This document shows, piece by piece, positions 45,458 through 54,803 of a DNA stretch of 64,000 bases (within the stretch, counting starts at the first letter, position 1; each line of letters starts with the position of its first letter). The notes under the pieces are model-generated. The model did no database searches. It worked only from the letters and a program-made list of their open reading frames with translations, and had not been told where the DNA came from. Origin of the DNA: Arthrobacter pascens (GTDB taxonomy: Bacteria > Actinomycetota > Actinomycetes > Actinomycetales > Micrococcaceae). The DNA is taken from assembly GCF_030815585.1 (NCBI RefSeq), contig NZ_JAUSWY010000001.1, positions 3,038,001 through 3,102,000 of the forward strand, written 5' to 3'. The translations under genes were made by a program, and so were the position numbers.

Positions 45458-45494
45458 GCGGCCGCCCACCTTCCCAGCGAAGGCAGGCGGCCGC
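45458..45494. terminator. Hairpin between fumC and the convergent NUDIX gene
   Basis: GCGGCCGCC - 19 bases - GGCGGCCGC (perfect nine-base arms), about 70 bases past the fumC stop and 95 bases past the convergent NUDIX stop. Likely shared terminator; no clear T-run. Confidence 0.5.
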
Positions 45495-45589
45495 TGGCGT
45501 TAAGGCTGCGGATAATTTGGGCAAGCCGTGGGGCCGCAAGTGCCCGTTCGTCCGGGAAGTTGCATCAGGCCGGGTCTGTTGTTTCCGGG

Positions 45590-46060
45590 TCAGGGCTCGA
45601 AGTGCGCGGCTTCAACCGGGGCGAGGGCCCGGCGGATGCTGGTGAGGTGGCCCGGCATCAGGTCGGGCAGTTCGTCCAGTCCGAACCACCCCACGGCCAG
45701 CGATTCGTCGTCGTTAACCCTTGCCGTACCGGACACGTAGCGGCAGCGGAACACAACGTCCAGGAATTCACAGACGTCGCCGTTCGGGTAGGTAACCGGG
45801 CCAACAGCGCCCACCGACACCACCTGCTCCGGTTCCGCCACTACCGCGGTTTCCTCGAAGATCTCACGCACGAGTCCCCGCGCCGGGTGTTCACCGGGCT
45901 CCAGCATTCCGGAGATGAGGGCCCATTGGCGATTATCAACACGCTGGGCCAGGAGTACGCGGCCCTGGCCATCCAGGACCACCCCACGGACGCCAGGGAC
46001 CCACAACGGGTCATTGCCGATCTTGTTGCGGAGTCTGAGGATATAGTCAGGAGCTGGCAT
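45590..46060 (-). CDS. NUDIX hydrolase
   Basis: 156 residues. NUDIX box GMLEPGEHPARGLVREIFEETAV, from about residue 51, keeps all metal-binding glutamates (REIFEETAV). N-terminal PLWVPGVRGVVLDGQGRVLL and C-terminal VGWFGLDELPDLMPGHL are typical of the single-domain subfamily of NTP/sugar-nucleotide pyrophosphatases. The substrate cannot be assigned. Convergent with fumC. Confidence 0.9.
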   Translation of the reverse strand: MPAPDYILRLRNKIGNDPLWVPGVRGVVLDGQGRVLLAQRVDNRQWALISGMLEPGEHPARGLVREIFEETAVVAEPEQVVSVGAVGPVTYPNGDVCEFLDVVFRCRYVSGTARVNDDESLAVGWFGLDELPDLMPGHLTSIRRALAPVEAAHFEP

Positions 46061-46136
46061 TCTGCCAGCCTAACTGATGTTCTCTGGCGCTTCAGGCATG
46101 CGGCTGGGATGTGGCAGGCCGAGTGGTGCCGCTCAT

Positions 46137-46763
46137 CTAGAGGACGCGGTTCGGCCCCGAATCCGTTAGTTCAACGGTGCCGTGCTTGTTCGTCAGTACC
46201 AGCGATCCTCCGGCCAACTCCCAGCCAACCGATTCTTGGAAAAGTCCATGCGTCCATGATTCAAAGCCGCTCTCCGGTCCCAGGCAAGCCATGGCTGTCG
46301 AGATCGTGTTGCCAGGGACCAGCAGGCTTCCTTCCACGGACACCTCGACACTCAAATAGTTGCATGGAGTTTTCACTCCTATCGTCCAGGTTCCATTGAT
46401 GAAAACCGACGACATCACCAGGGGCTGGGAGTGCAGCCATTCCAGCTCGCCTGTGCCATCCCGTCCGCTGACAGAGGTATACGTGCGGCAGCCGAAGGGC
46501 CCGCCTTCGCAGGTGGGACGCGGATTGTGTGAAGGCGTTTCCGTCGGGACAGGCAATGCCGCCTGGCCTGATTCGGCCGGCCGACTTGGTTCCGTGGGCC
46601 AATCAGGGGGCACCGGAACCTGCGAGGCGCTTCCAGTAAGCGGTCCCGTGGGTTCCGGGGCCTGAGCCCCTGGATTTGACGGGGGCGCTCCACCACAACC
46701 ACACAAAACGAGTGTCACCACGATGACGCCTGCCACCCTGCTGAACAGGCGCGTCATTTTCAT
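46137..46763 (-). CDS. META/HslJ-like lipoprotein
   Basis: 208 residues. Lipoprotein signal: positive start MKMTRLFSRVAG, hydrophobic core VIVVTLVLCG and lipidated cysteine in LCGC near residue 24. A Pro/Ser-rich linker follows. The C-terminal META domain has NGTWTIGVKTPCNYLSVEV, TISTAMACLGPE and ESVGWELAGGSLVLTNKHG. The ATG at 46761-46763 is preceded by GGGGGAG. META proteins are surface or periplasmic and implicated in stress tolerance, but no activity is established. Confidence 0.82.
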   Translation of the reverse strand: MKMTRLFSRVAGVIVVTLVLCGCGGAPPSNPGAQAPEPTGPLTGSASQVPVPPDWPTEPSRPAESGQAALPVPTETPSHNPRPTCEGGPFGCRTYTSVSGRDGTGELEWLHSQPLVMSSVFINGTWTIGVKTPCNYLSVEVSVEGSLLVPGNTISTAMACLGPESGFESWTHGLFQESVGWELAGGSLVLTNKHGTVELTDSGPNRVL

Positions 46764-46879
46764 GGTCTCCCCCGAATTCGCCGGTTGGGCTTTGGATTTT
46801 GATTTCCTAGCCCAGTCTCCTCTGACGGCGGCTTGCGCGGGAGGGCAGGCATGTAACGGTAAGGCCTCGTTCTGACAGT

Positions 46880-46895
46880 TTGCCCGGGTGGGCAA
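46880..46895 (-). terminator. Short hairpin after the prepilin peptidase gene
   Basis: TTGCCC - GGGT - GGGCAA directly past the stop of the minus-strand gene ending at 46898. Six-base arms; weak terminator candidate. Confidence 0.35.
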
Positions 46896-46897
46896 GC

Positions 46898-47455
46898 TCA
46901 GGCCGGCAGCAGCATTGCTGCTGCCGCACCCGCAAGCATGAACGGGCCGAAGGGGATGGACGACTTCAACGTGCCGCGGCGTGCCGCCACGAGTGCCAGG
47001 CTCCAGAGGCCGCCCAGCAGGAAGGCCGCGAAGGTCCCGGCAAACACGTGCGCCCAGCCCAGGTAGCCAAGGTACATGCCCAGGACACCGGCGAGCTTGA
47101 CGTCGCCGAATCCCATTCCGGGCGGATACGCCATCCGCAGGACGAAGTAGAAGGCCCAGAGCACCGCCCCTGCGGCCAGGATCCGGAGGGCAGGAACGCC
47201 CAGAAACCCGGCAGCGCCTTCCGGTATCGCTTGGAAGACGGCAGGGCCCGCAGCGAACTGCACAATGGCGGCCGTCAGCAGCAGGACACCGGCCACTGCG
47301 TAGGAAGGGAAAACGATCCGGTTGGGCAGGAGATGGTGGCGGACATCGATGACCGTGAGCCGGACCGCCATCACAGCAAAATAGGCACACGCGGCCAGCA
47401 CCAGCCAAAAAGCCAGCGGGGTGGCATCCCAAAGTTCATCCAGACGTCGGATCAT
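46898..47455 (-). CDS. Prepilin peptidase, A24 family (type IV leader peptidase catalytic part)
   Basis: 185 residues, six hydrophobic helices. Catalytic aspartates: LTVIDVRHHLLPNRIV near residue 33 and GMGFGDVKLAGVLGMYLG (GxGD motif) near 120. Lacks the N-terminal methylase part, as usual for actinobacterial TadV-type enzymes. It would cleave leader peptides of type IV/Flp-type pilins. No pilin or tad gene is in the window, so it is an orphan here. The ATG at 47453-47455 has AGGA immediately adjacent, an imperfect spacing, so the start is uncertain. Confidence 0.88.
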   Translation of the reverse strand: MIRRLDELWDATPLAFWLVLAACAYFAVMAVRLTVIDVRHHLLPNRIVFPSYAVAGVLLLTAAIVQFAAGPAVFQAIPEGAAGFLGVPALRILAAGAVLWAFYFVLRMAYPPGMGFGDVKLAGVLGMYLGYLGWAHVFAGTFAAFLLGGLWSLALVAARRGTLKSSIPFGPFMLAGAAAAMLLPA

Positions 47456-47513
47456 TCCTCGGATGCTACTGGATTTATCCTCCGTCCGCAGAGCCCGCGC
47501 GTAAACTGTGGAT

Positions 47514-48308
47514 ATGGCGACATGGGACACCAGGCACCGGCCCGATCCGGACAGTGGCGCCGCGTCCGCTGACCTGACCACCATGTTCCGGAACCTCAGC
47601 AGGTCTTCACCCTGGAAGTGGCAGTCCCTGCGGTTTGAATACTGGGATGAGCCATTCGCTGAAGCGCCCGATCCCGCAGCGCCCCTGGTCCGGGCCTGGC
47701 TGCGCCGTCCCGGGGCGCTACGGCTCGAAACCGCCGATGGACTCATCCTGCATAGCACCACCGGGATCAATGACTCCAAGGACGGGTTCTACGTCAGCGC
47801 CACCCGGAAGTCGTGGCTGCTTCCGCCGCACCTGGTAGCGCCCGTCTACGACGACGCGGGCCTCGTCAGGCGCCGCCCCGAGGCTGCCTACGGGGAACCG
47901 GGCTTTGGCAACGGGCGTTTCTCTGCGGCCCTCGACCCTGTGGAGCTCGCAGGGAACGCGCCCGTTCCGCTGGAATTCCCGGGCAGCAATGCAGTGGAGG
48001 TCAACGGCGTCCGCCGCGTTGACCACGACGGAAGGCCGGCACTTGAGGCAGTGGTCACCCCTACCGCGACCTACCATCCTGCAGATCCTGCCGCTCCGCT
48101 CTGCCTGCCGGGAAGCACCCGGGTTCGGCTGGACCTTGGCACCGGTATCTGCCTGTCCAGCCAGTCACTCGTGCCGGCAACGCAGGACTACGGGCACTGG
48201 CTTCGGATCATCGCCGTGGACGAGTACATGCTGGATGACCTGTTCCTGGCTGAATCGATGAACCTTACCGACGTCCGACGGCACATCAGCTGGGACATAT
48301 CTGCCTGA
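47514..48308 (+). CDS. Conserved-looking protein of unknown function
   Basis: 264 residues, no signal peptide or membrane helix. Features: acidic and aromatic N-terminus (WKWQSLRFEYWDEPF), GALRLETADGLILHS, SWLLPPHLVAPVYDD, VRRVDHDGRPALEAVVTPTA and TRVRLDLGTGICLSSQSL. The alternating beta-strand pattern of the last parts faintly recalls LolA/RseB-like lipid-binding folds, but I would not assign it. It lacks an SD: TAAACT at 47502-47507 could be a -10 giving a leaderless ATG at 47514; a GTG at 47508 is an alternative start. Codon use is like the neighbours. Divergent from the prepilin peptidase. Confidence 0.75.
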   Translation: MATWDTRHRPDPDSGAASADLTTMFRNLSRSSPWKWQSLRFEYWDEPFAEAPDPAAPLVRAWLRRPGALRLETADGLILHSTTGINDSKDGFYVSATRKSWLLPPHLVAPVYDDAGLVRRRPEAAYGEPGFGNGRFSAALDPVELAGNAPVPLEFPGSNAVEVNGVRRVDHDGRPALEAVVTPTATYHPADPAAPLCLPGSTRVRLDLGTGICLSSQSLVPATQDYGHWLRIIAVDEYMLDDLFLAESMNLTDVRRHISWDISA

Positions 48309-48357
48309 TCGGCGGCTGCGACACGCCCGGCTCCCGGACGTGGGCTAGGCTTCCCTG

Positions 48358-49005
48358 ATGACCGAGCTGACTTCCCTCTGGCCCCTCTTCGACCTCTCCC
48401 TGACCACACCCCGGCTGGTCCTGCGGCCCATCACCGATAGTGACATCCCGGCTGCTGTGGCAGCAGCCCGGAGCGGAGTCCACGATCCAGCACGGAACCC
48501 CTTCAGCACACCCTGGACGGAGCTCCCCGCAGAGGAGCTGGGGCCGAACATGGCGAGGTGGTATTGGCGCTGCCGGGGTGAATTCACACCCGAAAAATGG
48601 ACCCTGCTCCTGGGCATCTGGCATGAGGGCGAGTTCATCGGCTGCCAGGACGTCGGAGCCACGGATTTCGGCACCCTGAAAACCGTCTCAACAGGCTCCT
48701 GGCTCAAGCAGTCCGTCCACGGCCGGGGACTCGGCAAGGAGATGCGGGCCGCCGTCGCTCTTTACGCCTTCGACTGGCTCAAAGCAGAAGTTGCCGAATC
48801 AGAAGCCGCCACCTGGAACGAAGCCTCCCTGGGCGTGTCCCGCTCCCTGGGCTACGAGTTCAACGGCGTCACCCGGCACTCCTGGGGCGACAAAGTAACG
48901 GACGTCCAGAAAGTCCGCCTCACCCCGGAATCCTTCAAGCGCCCGGACTGGACCTTGGAAGTTAGAGGCCACGAAGCAGCAGCCAAATTCCTGGGCATCA
49001 ACTGA
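48358..49005 (+). CDS. GNAT family N-acetyltransferase (RimJ/RimL type)
   Basis: 215 residues. N-terminal LTTPRLVLRPITDSDIPAAV and MARWYWRCRGEFTPEKWTLL, then acetyl-CoA binding strand-loop QSVHGRGLGKEMRAAVALYA and the C-terminal NEASLGVSRSLGYEFNGVTR are the standard GNAT landmarks of the RimJ/RimL ribosomal-protein-acetyltransferase-like group. Acceptor unknown. Followed by a hairpin-rich gap with the convergent phoH gene. Confidence 0.9.
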   Translation: MTELTSLWPLFDLSLTTPRLVLRPITDSDIPAAVAAARSGVHDPARNPFSTPWTELPAEELGPNMARWYWRCRGEFTPEKWTLLLGIWHEGEFIGCQDVGATDFGTLKTVSTGSWLKQSVHGRGLGKEMRAAVALYAFDWLKAEVAESEAATWNEASLGVSRSLGYEFNGVTRHSWGDKVTDVQKVRLTPESFKRPDWTLEVRGHEAAAKFLGIN

Positions 49006-49114
49006 GAACGGCGGGCCCCGGGCCTTCTCCTAGGAGCGCATCGCGGCGCATCGGGTCCAGAAGGTCGCCCAGCGACCGAAGGGCCCCTATGCGTCGTGTC
49101 TAAGCGACGGAGAA

Positions 49115-49146
49115 GGGCCGTGGCCCGACGAACCGGACCACGGCCC
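49115..49146. terminator. Bidirectional hairpin between the GNAT and phoH genes
   Basis: GGGCCGTGG - 14-base loop - CCACGGCCC, 20 bases past the phoH stop and about 110 past the GNAT stop. A smaller hairpin (GGTCGC-CCA-GCGACC) lies at about 49064-49078. Together they form a convergent terminator region. Confidence 0.5.
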
Positions 49147-49166
49147 TCGCGAACCGGAACGTAGGG

Positions 49167-50597
49167 CTAGATCTCCGCCCCTTCGAGCAGTTCCGTCACC
49201 AGAGCGGCGATGGGTGAGCGTTCGGAGCGGGTCAGGGTGATGTGGCCGAAGAGCGGGTGTCCTTTCAGCGTTTCGACGACGGCGGCGACGCCGTCGTGCC
49301 GTCCGACGCGCAGGTTGTCGCGCTGGGCGACGTCGTGCGTGAGGACAATCTTGGAGTTCTGGCCGATGCGGCTCATCACGGTGAGGAGCACGTTCTTCTC
49401 GAGCGACTGGGCCTCGTCAACGATCACAAAGGCGTCGTGCAGGGAACGTCCGCGGATGTGGGTCAGCGGCATGACTTCCAGCATGCCCCGGTCCATGACC
49501 TCCTCCACGACTTCCTGGCTGACCAGTGCGCCCAGGGTATCGAAGACCGCCTGCGCCCACGGGTTCATTTTTTCCGATTCGGAGCCGGGAAGGTATCCAA
49601 GTTCCTGACCGCCCACGGCGTAAAGGGGCCGGAACACAATCACCTTCCGGTGTTCGCGGCGCTCCAGCACGGCTTCCAGCCCGGCGCACAGAGCCAGGGC
49701 GGATTTGCCTGTCCCTGCCCGGCCGCCGATGGAAACGATGCCCACGGCAGGGTCCATCAGCATGTCGATTGCGAGCCGCTGCTCGGCGGAGCGTCCGTGC
49801 AGCCCGAAGACGTCGCGGTCGCCCTTGACGAGCCGGACCTGTTTGTCCGTTCCAACCCGGCCCAAAGCAGATCCCCTGTTGGAGAGGAGCACCAGCCCGG
49901 TGTTCACGGGCATCTCCGCGGCGGCGGGGATGAACACCGGCTCGTGGCCGTAGAGCGTGGAGATCTCGTCCTCGCTGGCCTCCACCTCAGCGATTCCCGT
50001 CCAGCCGGAGTCCTTGACCAGTTCGTTGCGGTACTCGTCGGCGGTGAGCCCCATGGCGGACGCCTTCACCCGCATCGGCAGATCCTTCGAAACGACGGTG
50101 ACGTTCCGTCCTTCGTTCGCGAGGTTCTTGGCCACCGCCAGGATCCTGCTGTCGTTGTCTCCGCTGCGGAACCCCAGCGGAAGCACCTCCGCGGAAACGT
50201 GGTTCAGCTCCACCGTGAGGGTGCCGCCGTCGTCGCCAATTGGTATAGGCCGGTTGAGGCCGCCGTGTTTAACCCTGAGGTCATCGAGGAGCCTGAGTGC
50301 CTTGCGGGCAAAGTAGCCGAGTTCGGGGTCGTGCCGTTTCGCCTCCAGCTCGCTGATGACAACAATCGGGACGATGACGTCATGCTCGGCGAAACGCAGC
50401 AGGGCCCGGGGGTCCGAGAGCAGGACAGAGGTGTCAATCACGAAGCTGTGAATGGTGGCTTCCCTTCCGGAGACAGCAAAACCGGCCGCAGCTTGTTCAT
50501 CTGCCGGACCGGTCTTTGAGGTAGCTCGCGTGGCGCGAGAGGTAGCTTTCTGTCCCTCGTCAAAAACGACTTCGGGCAGTTGTTCAGAAATAGCCAC
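49167..50597 (-). CDS. PhoH family protein with N-terminal PIN domain (PhoH2)
   Basis: 476 residues. After a 45-residue linker comes a PIN ribonuclease domain ([54 protein letters not shown]). The C-terminal PhoH ATPase has Walker [14 protein letters not shown], Walker [14 protein letters not shown] and [17 protein letters not shown]-PhoH proteins are RNA helicase-nucleases. The GTG at 50595-50597 has GGAG five bases upstream, which decides the start. Convergent with the GNAT gene; uppS lies upstream on the same strand. Confidence 0.94.
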   Translation of the reverse strand: MAISEQLPEVVFDEGQKATSRATRATSKTGPADEQAAAGFAVSGREATIHSFVIDTSVLLSDPRALLRFAEHDVIVPIVVISELEAKRHDPELGYFARKALRLLDDLRVKHGGLNRPIPIGDDGGTLTVELNHVSAEVLPLGFRSGDNDSRILAVAKNLANEGRNVTVVSKDLPMRVKASAMGLTADEYRNELVKDSGWTGIAEVEASEDEISTLYGHEPVFIPAAAEMPVNTGLVLLSNRGSALGRVGTDKQVRLVKGDRDVFGLHGRSAEQRLAIDMLMDPAVGIVSIGGRAGTGKSALALCAGLEAVLERREHRKVIVFRPLYAVGGQELGYLPGSESEKMNPWAQAVFDTLGALVSQEVVEEVMDRGMLEVMPLTHIRGRSLHDAFVIVDEAQSLEKNVLLTVMSRIGQNSKIVLTHDVAQRDNLRVGRHDGVAAVVETLKGHPLFGHITLTRSERSPIAALVTELLEGAEI

Positions 50598-50835
50598 ATC
50601 GACTCCAGCCCCGGGCGCGCCCGGAATTGTTATTGGTGAGGCGGCTCGGCCTGAAGGCCGGACTCGGCCCCCCATACAACCGGTGCGAAAATTCGCTCCA
50701 TGTACTGGCCTCCCCGATCAGCCGGCGGTTTTGCCTGCTGATGGATACAACGTTAATCCACCGCCGCTAATTTCCAATTCCCTCACTCGGCGATTCCTGT
50801 TGCAACCGTGTGAACTCCTGATGAATGCAGCCGCG

Positions 50836-51609
50836 TCAGGCGCCGAAGCGGCGCTGCCGGCCGGCGTAGTCGCGTAGGGCGCGGAGGAAGTCCACTTTGC
50901 GGAAGGCAGGCCACAGGGCTTCGCAGAAGTAGAACTCGCTGTAGGCGCTCTGCCACATCAAAAACCCGGAGAGCCGCTGCTCACCGGAGGTCCTGATCAC
51001 CAGGTCCGGATCCGGCTGGCCCCTGGTGTACAGAAAGCGGGAGATGTCGTCCACGCTCAGGTTGTCCGCCAGCCTGGTGATGTCCGCTCCCTTGGCGACC
51101 GCATCATGGAGCAGCTCGCGCACGGCATCCACGATCTCGCGGCGTCCGCCGTACCCCACCGCCACATTGACATGGATTTTTTCGCGCGCCGGAGTGCGGG
51201 CCGTCAGCTTGTTGAGCCGCTCAGCCAGATAATCCGGGAGCAATTCGGGGGCACCCATGGCATGGACGGAAATATTAGCGTCCTCGTCCAGCCGGTCCAG
51301 CGTATTGGCGATGATCCCCATCAGGAGGTCAAGTTCCTCACTGGAGCGGTTCATGTTGTCCGTGGACAGCATGTACAGCGTGACCACCTTGACGCCGAGT
51401 TCCTGGCACCAGCCCAGGAACTCATGGATCTTGTCCGCGCCGGCCTGGTGGCCCTGGCTGGTGGGGGCATTGAACTGCTTGGCCCAGCGCCGGTTGCCGT
51501 CAACCATAACGCCGATGTGCCCGGGGATGCGGTCTCCGGCGAGGCTCCTGAGCAGCCTGCGCTCATAAAAGCCATAGAGGAACCCGGACAATTCCACGCG
51601 GAGACTCAC
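50836..51609 (-). CDS. uppS: Isoprenyl transferase ((2Z,6E)-farnesyl/undecaprenyl diphosphate synthase family)
   Basis: 257 residues. Cis-prenyltransferase making polyprenyl diphosphate carriers for wall synthesis and protein mannosylation. Seen: HIGVMVDGNRRWAKQFN with catalytic Asp, GHQAGADKIHEFLGWCQELG, LYMLSTDNMNRSSEEL, AVGYGGRREIVDAVRELL, and the C-terminal PDLVIRTSGEQRLSGFLMWQ. The GTG at 51607-51609 has AAGGAAG upstream. Chain length is not readable. Divergent from the hemolysin III gene. Confidence 0.95.
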   Translation of the reverse strand: MSLRVELSGFLYGFYERRLLRSLAGDRIPGHIGVMVDGNRRWAKQFNAPTSQGHQAGADKIHEFLGWCQELGVKVVTLYMLSTDNMNRSSEELDLLMGIIANTLDRLDEDANISVHAMGAPELLPDYLAERLNKLTARTPAREKIHVNVAVGYGGRREIVDAVRELLHDAVAKGADITRLADNLSVDDISRFLYTRGQPDPDLVIRTSGEQRLSGFLMWQSAYSEFYFCEALWPAFRKVDFLRALRDYAGRQRRFGA

Positions 51610-51749
51610 CTGACTTCCTTGCTGAACGACGGCATGCACATCCTAGGCTACCGTCCGCAGCCGTGAGGATCGCGCCGCCGAGCCCCTGGCGCTGGACGCA
51701 AACCGGTTACCCATAAGTAACTTGCTGGTACGCAGGTTATTGTGGAGGC

Positions 51750-52472
51750 ATGACCAGCGAGACCCCGGACGGCCCCCGCGGACCTGAAACGGAGCCCGGA
51801 CCGAGCGCTGTGGATGATGCCGCCGTCCGCCTGGCCGAACTCCTGACGATCAAGCCCAAATGGCGTGGCTGGATCCACACCGTCACGGCGCCGCTGGTAC
51901 TCCTGGCCGGGATCGTCCTGGTGGCGCTGGCCCCTACCGCCGACCGGAAAATCACCTCAGCCATCTACGCTGCCACAGGCGTCCTGCTCTTCGGCATCAG
52001 CGCCATCTATCACCGTGGCAACTGGTCCCCGGGCGTGAAGATCGTCCTGAAACGCCTGGACCACACCAACATCATGCTGGTCATCGCGGGCAGCTACACA
52101 CCCCTGGCCTGGTCACTGCTCGAGCGGCCCAAAGCAGTCCTGCTGCTCTGGGTCATCTGGTCCGGCGCGATTCTCGGGGTCCTCTTCCGGCTCCTGTGGA
52201 CACACGCCCCGCGCTGGCTGTATGTGCCCATCTACATAGCCCTGGGCTGCGGCGCGCTGTTCTATCTGCCGGAATTCTTTGCGGCCAGCGTCGCATCGGC
52301 CGTCCTGATCTGTTTGGGCGGGGTCCTGTACATCACCGGCGCGGTGTTCTACGCCCTCAGGAAGCCGAACTTCAGCTACCAACACTTCGGCTTCCACGAG
52401 CTCTTCCACGCCCTCACCGTGCTTGCCTTCAGCGCGCACTTTCTGGCGATCGCCATAGCCGTCCTCAGCTGA
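51750..52472 (+). CDS. trhA: Hemolysin III/YqfA family (PAQR-like) membrane protein
   Basis: 240 residues with seven predicted helices. PAQR signatures: IKPKWRGWIHTVTAPL near the first helix, SAIYHRGNWSPGVK with Ser and His, RLDHTNIMLVIAGSYTPLAW with Asp, and the C-terminal FHELFHALTVLAFSAHF with two metal-type histidines. Despite the name, membrane-lipid homeostasis (as for E. coli TrhA) is more likely than haemolysis. Divergent from uppS and convergent with the YyaL-like gene. Confidence 0.92.
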   Translation: MTSETPDGPRGPETEPGPSAVDDAAVRLAELLTIKPKWRGWIHTVTAPLVLLAGIVLVALAPTADRKITSAIYAATGVLLFGISAIYHRGNWSPGVKIVLKRLDHTNIMLVIAGSYTPLAWSLLERPKAVLLLWVIWSGAILGVLFRLLWTHAPRWLYVPIYIALGCGALFYLPEFFAASVASAVLICLGGVLYITGAVFYALRKPNFSYQHFGFHELFHALTVLAFSAHFLAIAIAVLS

Positions 52473-52529
52473 CGTACCGCTTTCCGCAGGTTCGCCGGCA
52501 GCCCGCAGGCCCGGTTGAAGCGGAGTGCC

Positions 52530-54803
52530 TCATCCGGTCATCGCCTGCAGCCGCTTCCGAAGATCCTCCGGCGTGCCGACGGGCAGATCACACACCATGT
52601 TCCGGCACAGGTACACCAGCGGGGAACCATCGCGTGCCGGAGGCCTCCCCTTCAGCAGGGGTACGCCTGCGTCCCCGGAAGGTGCGCCCGACGGCGGCAC
52701 TGAAGGGACGCCGTCGTCCTCCACTGCGATCACCAGCCCCGGGCTGGCGGACTTCAGCAGTTCCCGGTGCAGGGCAGTCCTTTCAGGACTCTCCGGCCCG
52801 ACGACGGCGGCCTCCACCGGCCCTGCGAGGGCGGCCTGGGCGGTCGCCAGCAGCCAGCCGGCCACGCGGGGGGCCCGCCCTGCGAGGGGAGGGAGGAGCG
52901 AGAGCACATGTGAGGCCATCCCGCGGTGTTCTGCAGACCCCGAGAGCGCCGCATAGCTCAGCAGGACCCCGGCAAAGGCAGCGGCACCACTCGGTGTGGC
53001 GTTATCAAAGGGATCGAGGCCGGACTGCCCTCCCTGCGCGGAACGGACCTGTCCGGAGCCGCCGGACGAGTCCACCAGCCGGCCTGCCACTACGAAGCGG
53101 CGGCAGGCCGCCTGCACCAGCTGTTCGGCGAAGCCATACCAACGGGTCCTGCCGGTGACCGCGTAAAGGGCGAACAGCCCTTCGGCGCAGAAGGCGTAAT
53201 CCTCCAGGAGCCCGCCGATCCCGCGTGCAGTCCCGGCGTGTGAAACGCGTATCAGCGCGGGCGGACTGTCCTCCGGATCTTCCGGATCCCCCGGCTTCCC
53301 AGCTGCCGCGCTTCCCCCGGCCTTCCAGTGAACCCGTTGCAGATATGCGGCAATGGCCTCAGCGGCGGCCAGGAAATCGTCACGGCCAAGCACGGCACCA
53401 GCTTCCGCGAGGGCTGCGACGGCCAGCCCGTTCCACCCTGCCACGATCTTCTCGTCCCGCTCCGGCTGCGGCCGCAGCCTCCTTGCGGCCAGCAGTGCAG
53501 GCCTGGCGTGGGCCCACAGTTCCGCTTCTGCGGCGTCCAGGGTCCTCGCGGGGTGGAGCGGCGAGCCGAAGCCGGACACGGTTCCTTCCGGGCCCACGTT
53601 CATCATCCGGGCAACCGCAGCCCCGGTGTCAGCGCCAAGCGCGTCCTGGAGCCCGCTGATTGTCCACAGGTAACTGGCACCTTCATGGTGTTCACCGTCC
53701 ACCACAGAATCTGCGTCGAGCGAGGATGCCAGGGCTTCGGGCTGATGCTCCGTGGAAGGATCCGTCGCGTCCGCCCCAGCAAGGCCCAGTGATCCGAGCA
53801 TCCATCCGGCGGTTCGGGCAGCAACCTCGGCGGCCTCCGCCGCCGAAAAGACATCGTTTCCGCCGAGCCGCACCCAGTGCACGTAGACGCGCAGCAACTG
53901 GGCGTTGTCATAGAGCATCTTCTCAAAATGCGGAACGGACCAGTCGCGCGTGACGGAATACCGGGCAAAGCCGCCGTCCAGCTGGTCAAACAGTGCTGAC
54001 CGCGCCATCGCCGCCAGCGTCCGGCCCGCCATGTCTCGGGCCGCCTCTGCGGTCACTGAGCCGGCGGTGGCGGCAGCGGCGTGCCTGATGAGGAACTCAA
54101 GCACAGCCGACGGCGGGAATTTCGGGGCGGCCCCGAAGCCGCCGTCGGCCTGGTCTTCTGAGCGTGCCAAGGACGCGACGGCAAGAGGCAGGAGGCCGGG
54201 ATCAAAGAGCGGAGCGGGACCGGCCACCGTGACAGCCGCGGTCAGCTGCGCCTCGCCCATGCTTTCTGCCAGGCCGCGGGCATTCTGCTCGACGGCGTCG
54301 CGGCGTTCCTGCCACGCTTCCCGGACTGCTTCCAGGACCTGGCGGAAGGACGGCCTGCCCGGCATCGGGCGGGGAGGAAAGTACGTTCCTGCGTGGAACG
54401 CCCGGCCATCGGGGGTAAGGAAGACGGACATAGGCCAGCCACCCTCGCCGCTGATGGCCTGCGTAGCCGCCATGTAGGCGGCATCCACGTCCGGGCGCTC
54501 TTCCCGGTCCACCTTGATCGCCACGAAGTGGGCATTCAGGTAGTCGGCGGTTTCCTGGTCCTCGAAGGATTCATGGGCCATGACGTGGCACCAGTGGCAG
54601 GCCGCGTAGCCGATGGAGAGGAAAACCGGGGCGTCGCGGGCGGCGGCGACAGCGAAGGCTTCATCGCCGAACGGCTGCCAGTGGACTGGATTGTTGGCGT
54701 GCTGGCGGAGGTAGGCCGAAGGCTCCCGCCCCAGGAGGTTCTGCATCCCGCGGGGGTCTTCGCCTGAACGGGCGCCGGCGTCAGCGTTCTGGCCGGCCTG
54801 CAT
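52530..54803 (-). CDS. YyaL/SSP411-like protein: thioredoxin domain plus (alpha/alpha)6 barrel
   Basis: 757 residues. N-terminal thioredoxin-like domain (PVFLSIGYAACHWCHVMAHE with CHWCH; VDREERPDVD; MSVFLTPDGRAFHAGTYFPP), then a six-hairpin glycosidase-like region (FARYSVTRDWSVPHFEKMLY; DNAQLLRVYVHW; IVAGWNGLAVAALAEAG; DYAFCAEGLFALY). The family (DUF255, human SPATA20) has no settled enzymatic role. The ATG at 54801-54803 overlaps the upstream small-protein gene by 23 bases, supporting coupling; an upstream in-frame extension is possible. Confidence 0.88.
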   Translation of the reverse strand: MQAGQNADAGARSGEDPRGMQNLLGREPSAYLRQHANNPVHWQPFGDEAFAVAAARDAPVFLSIGYAACHWCHVMAHESFEDQETADYLNAHFVAIKVDREERPDVDAAYMAATQAISGEGGWPMSVFLTPDGRAFHAGTYFPPRPMPGRPSFRQVLEAVREAWQERRDAVEQNARGLAESMGEAQLTAAVTVAGPAPLFDPGLLPLAVASLARSEDQADGGFGAAPKFPPSAVLEFLIRHAAAATAGSVTAEAARDMAGRTLAAMARSALFDQLDGGFARYSVTRDWSVPHFEKMLYDNAQLLRVYVHWVRLGGNDVFSAAEAAEVAARTAGWMLGSLGLAGADATDPSTEHQPEALASSLDADSVVDGEHHEGASYLWTISGLQDALGADTGAAVARMMNVGPEGTVSGFGSPLHPARTLDAAEAELWAHARPALLAARRLRPQPERDEKIVAGWNGLAVAALAEAGAVLGRDDFLAAAEAIAAYLQRVHWKAGGSAAAGKPGDPEDPEDSPPALIRVSHAGTARGIGGLLEDYAFCAEGLFALYAVTGRTRWYGFAEQLVQAACRRFVVAGRLVDSSGGSGQVRSAQGGQSGLDPFDNATPSGAAAFAGVLLSYAALSGSAEHRGMASHVLSLLPPLAGRAPRVAGWLLATAQAALAGPVEAAVVGPESPERTALHRELLKSASPGLVIAVEDDGVPSVPPSGAPSGDAGVPLLKGRPPARDGSPLVYLCRNMVCDLPVGTPEDLRKRLQAMTG

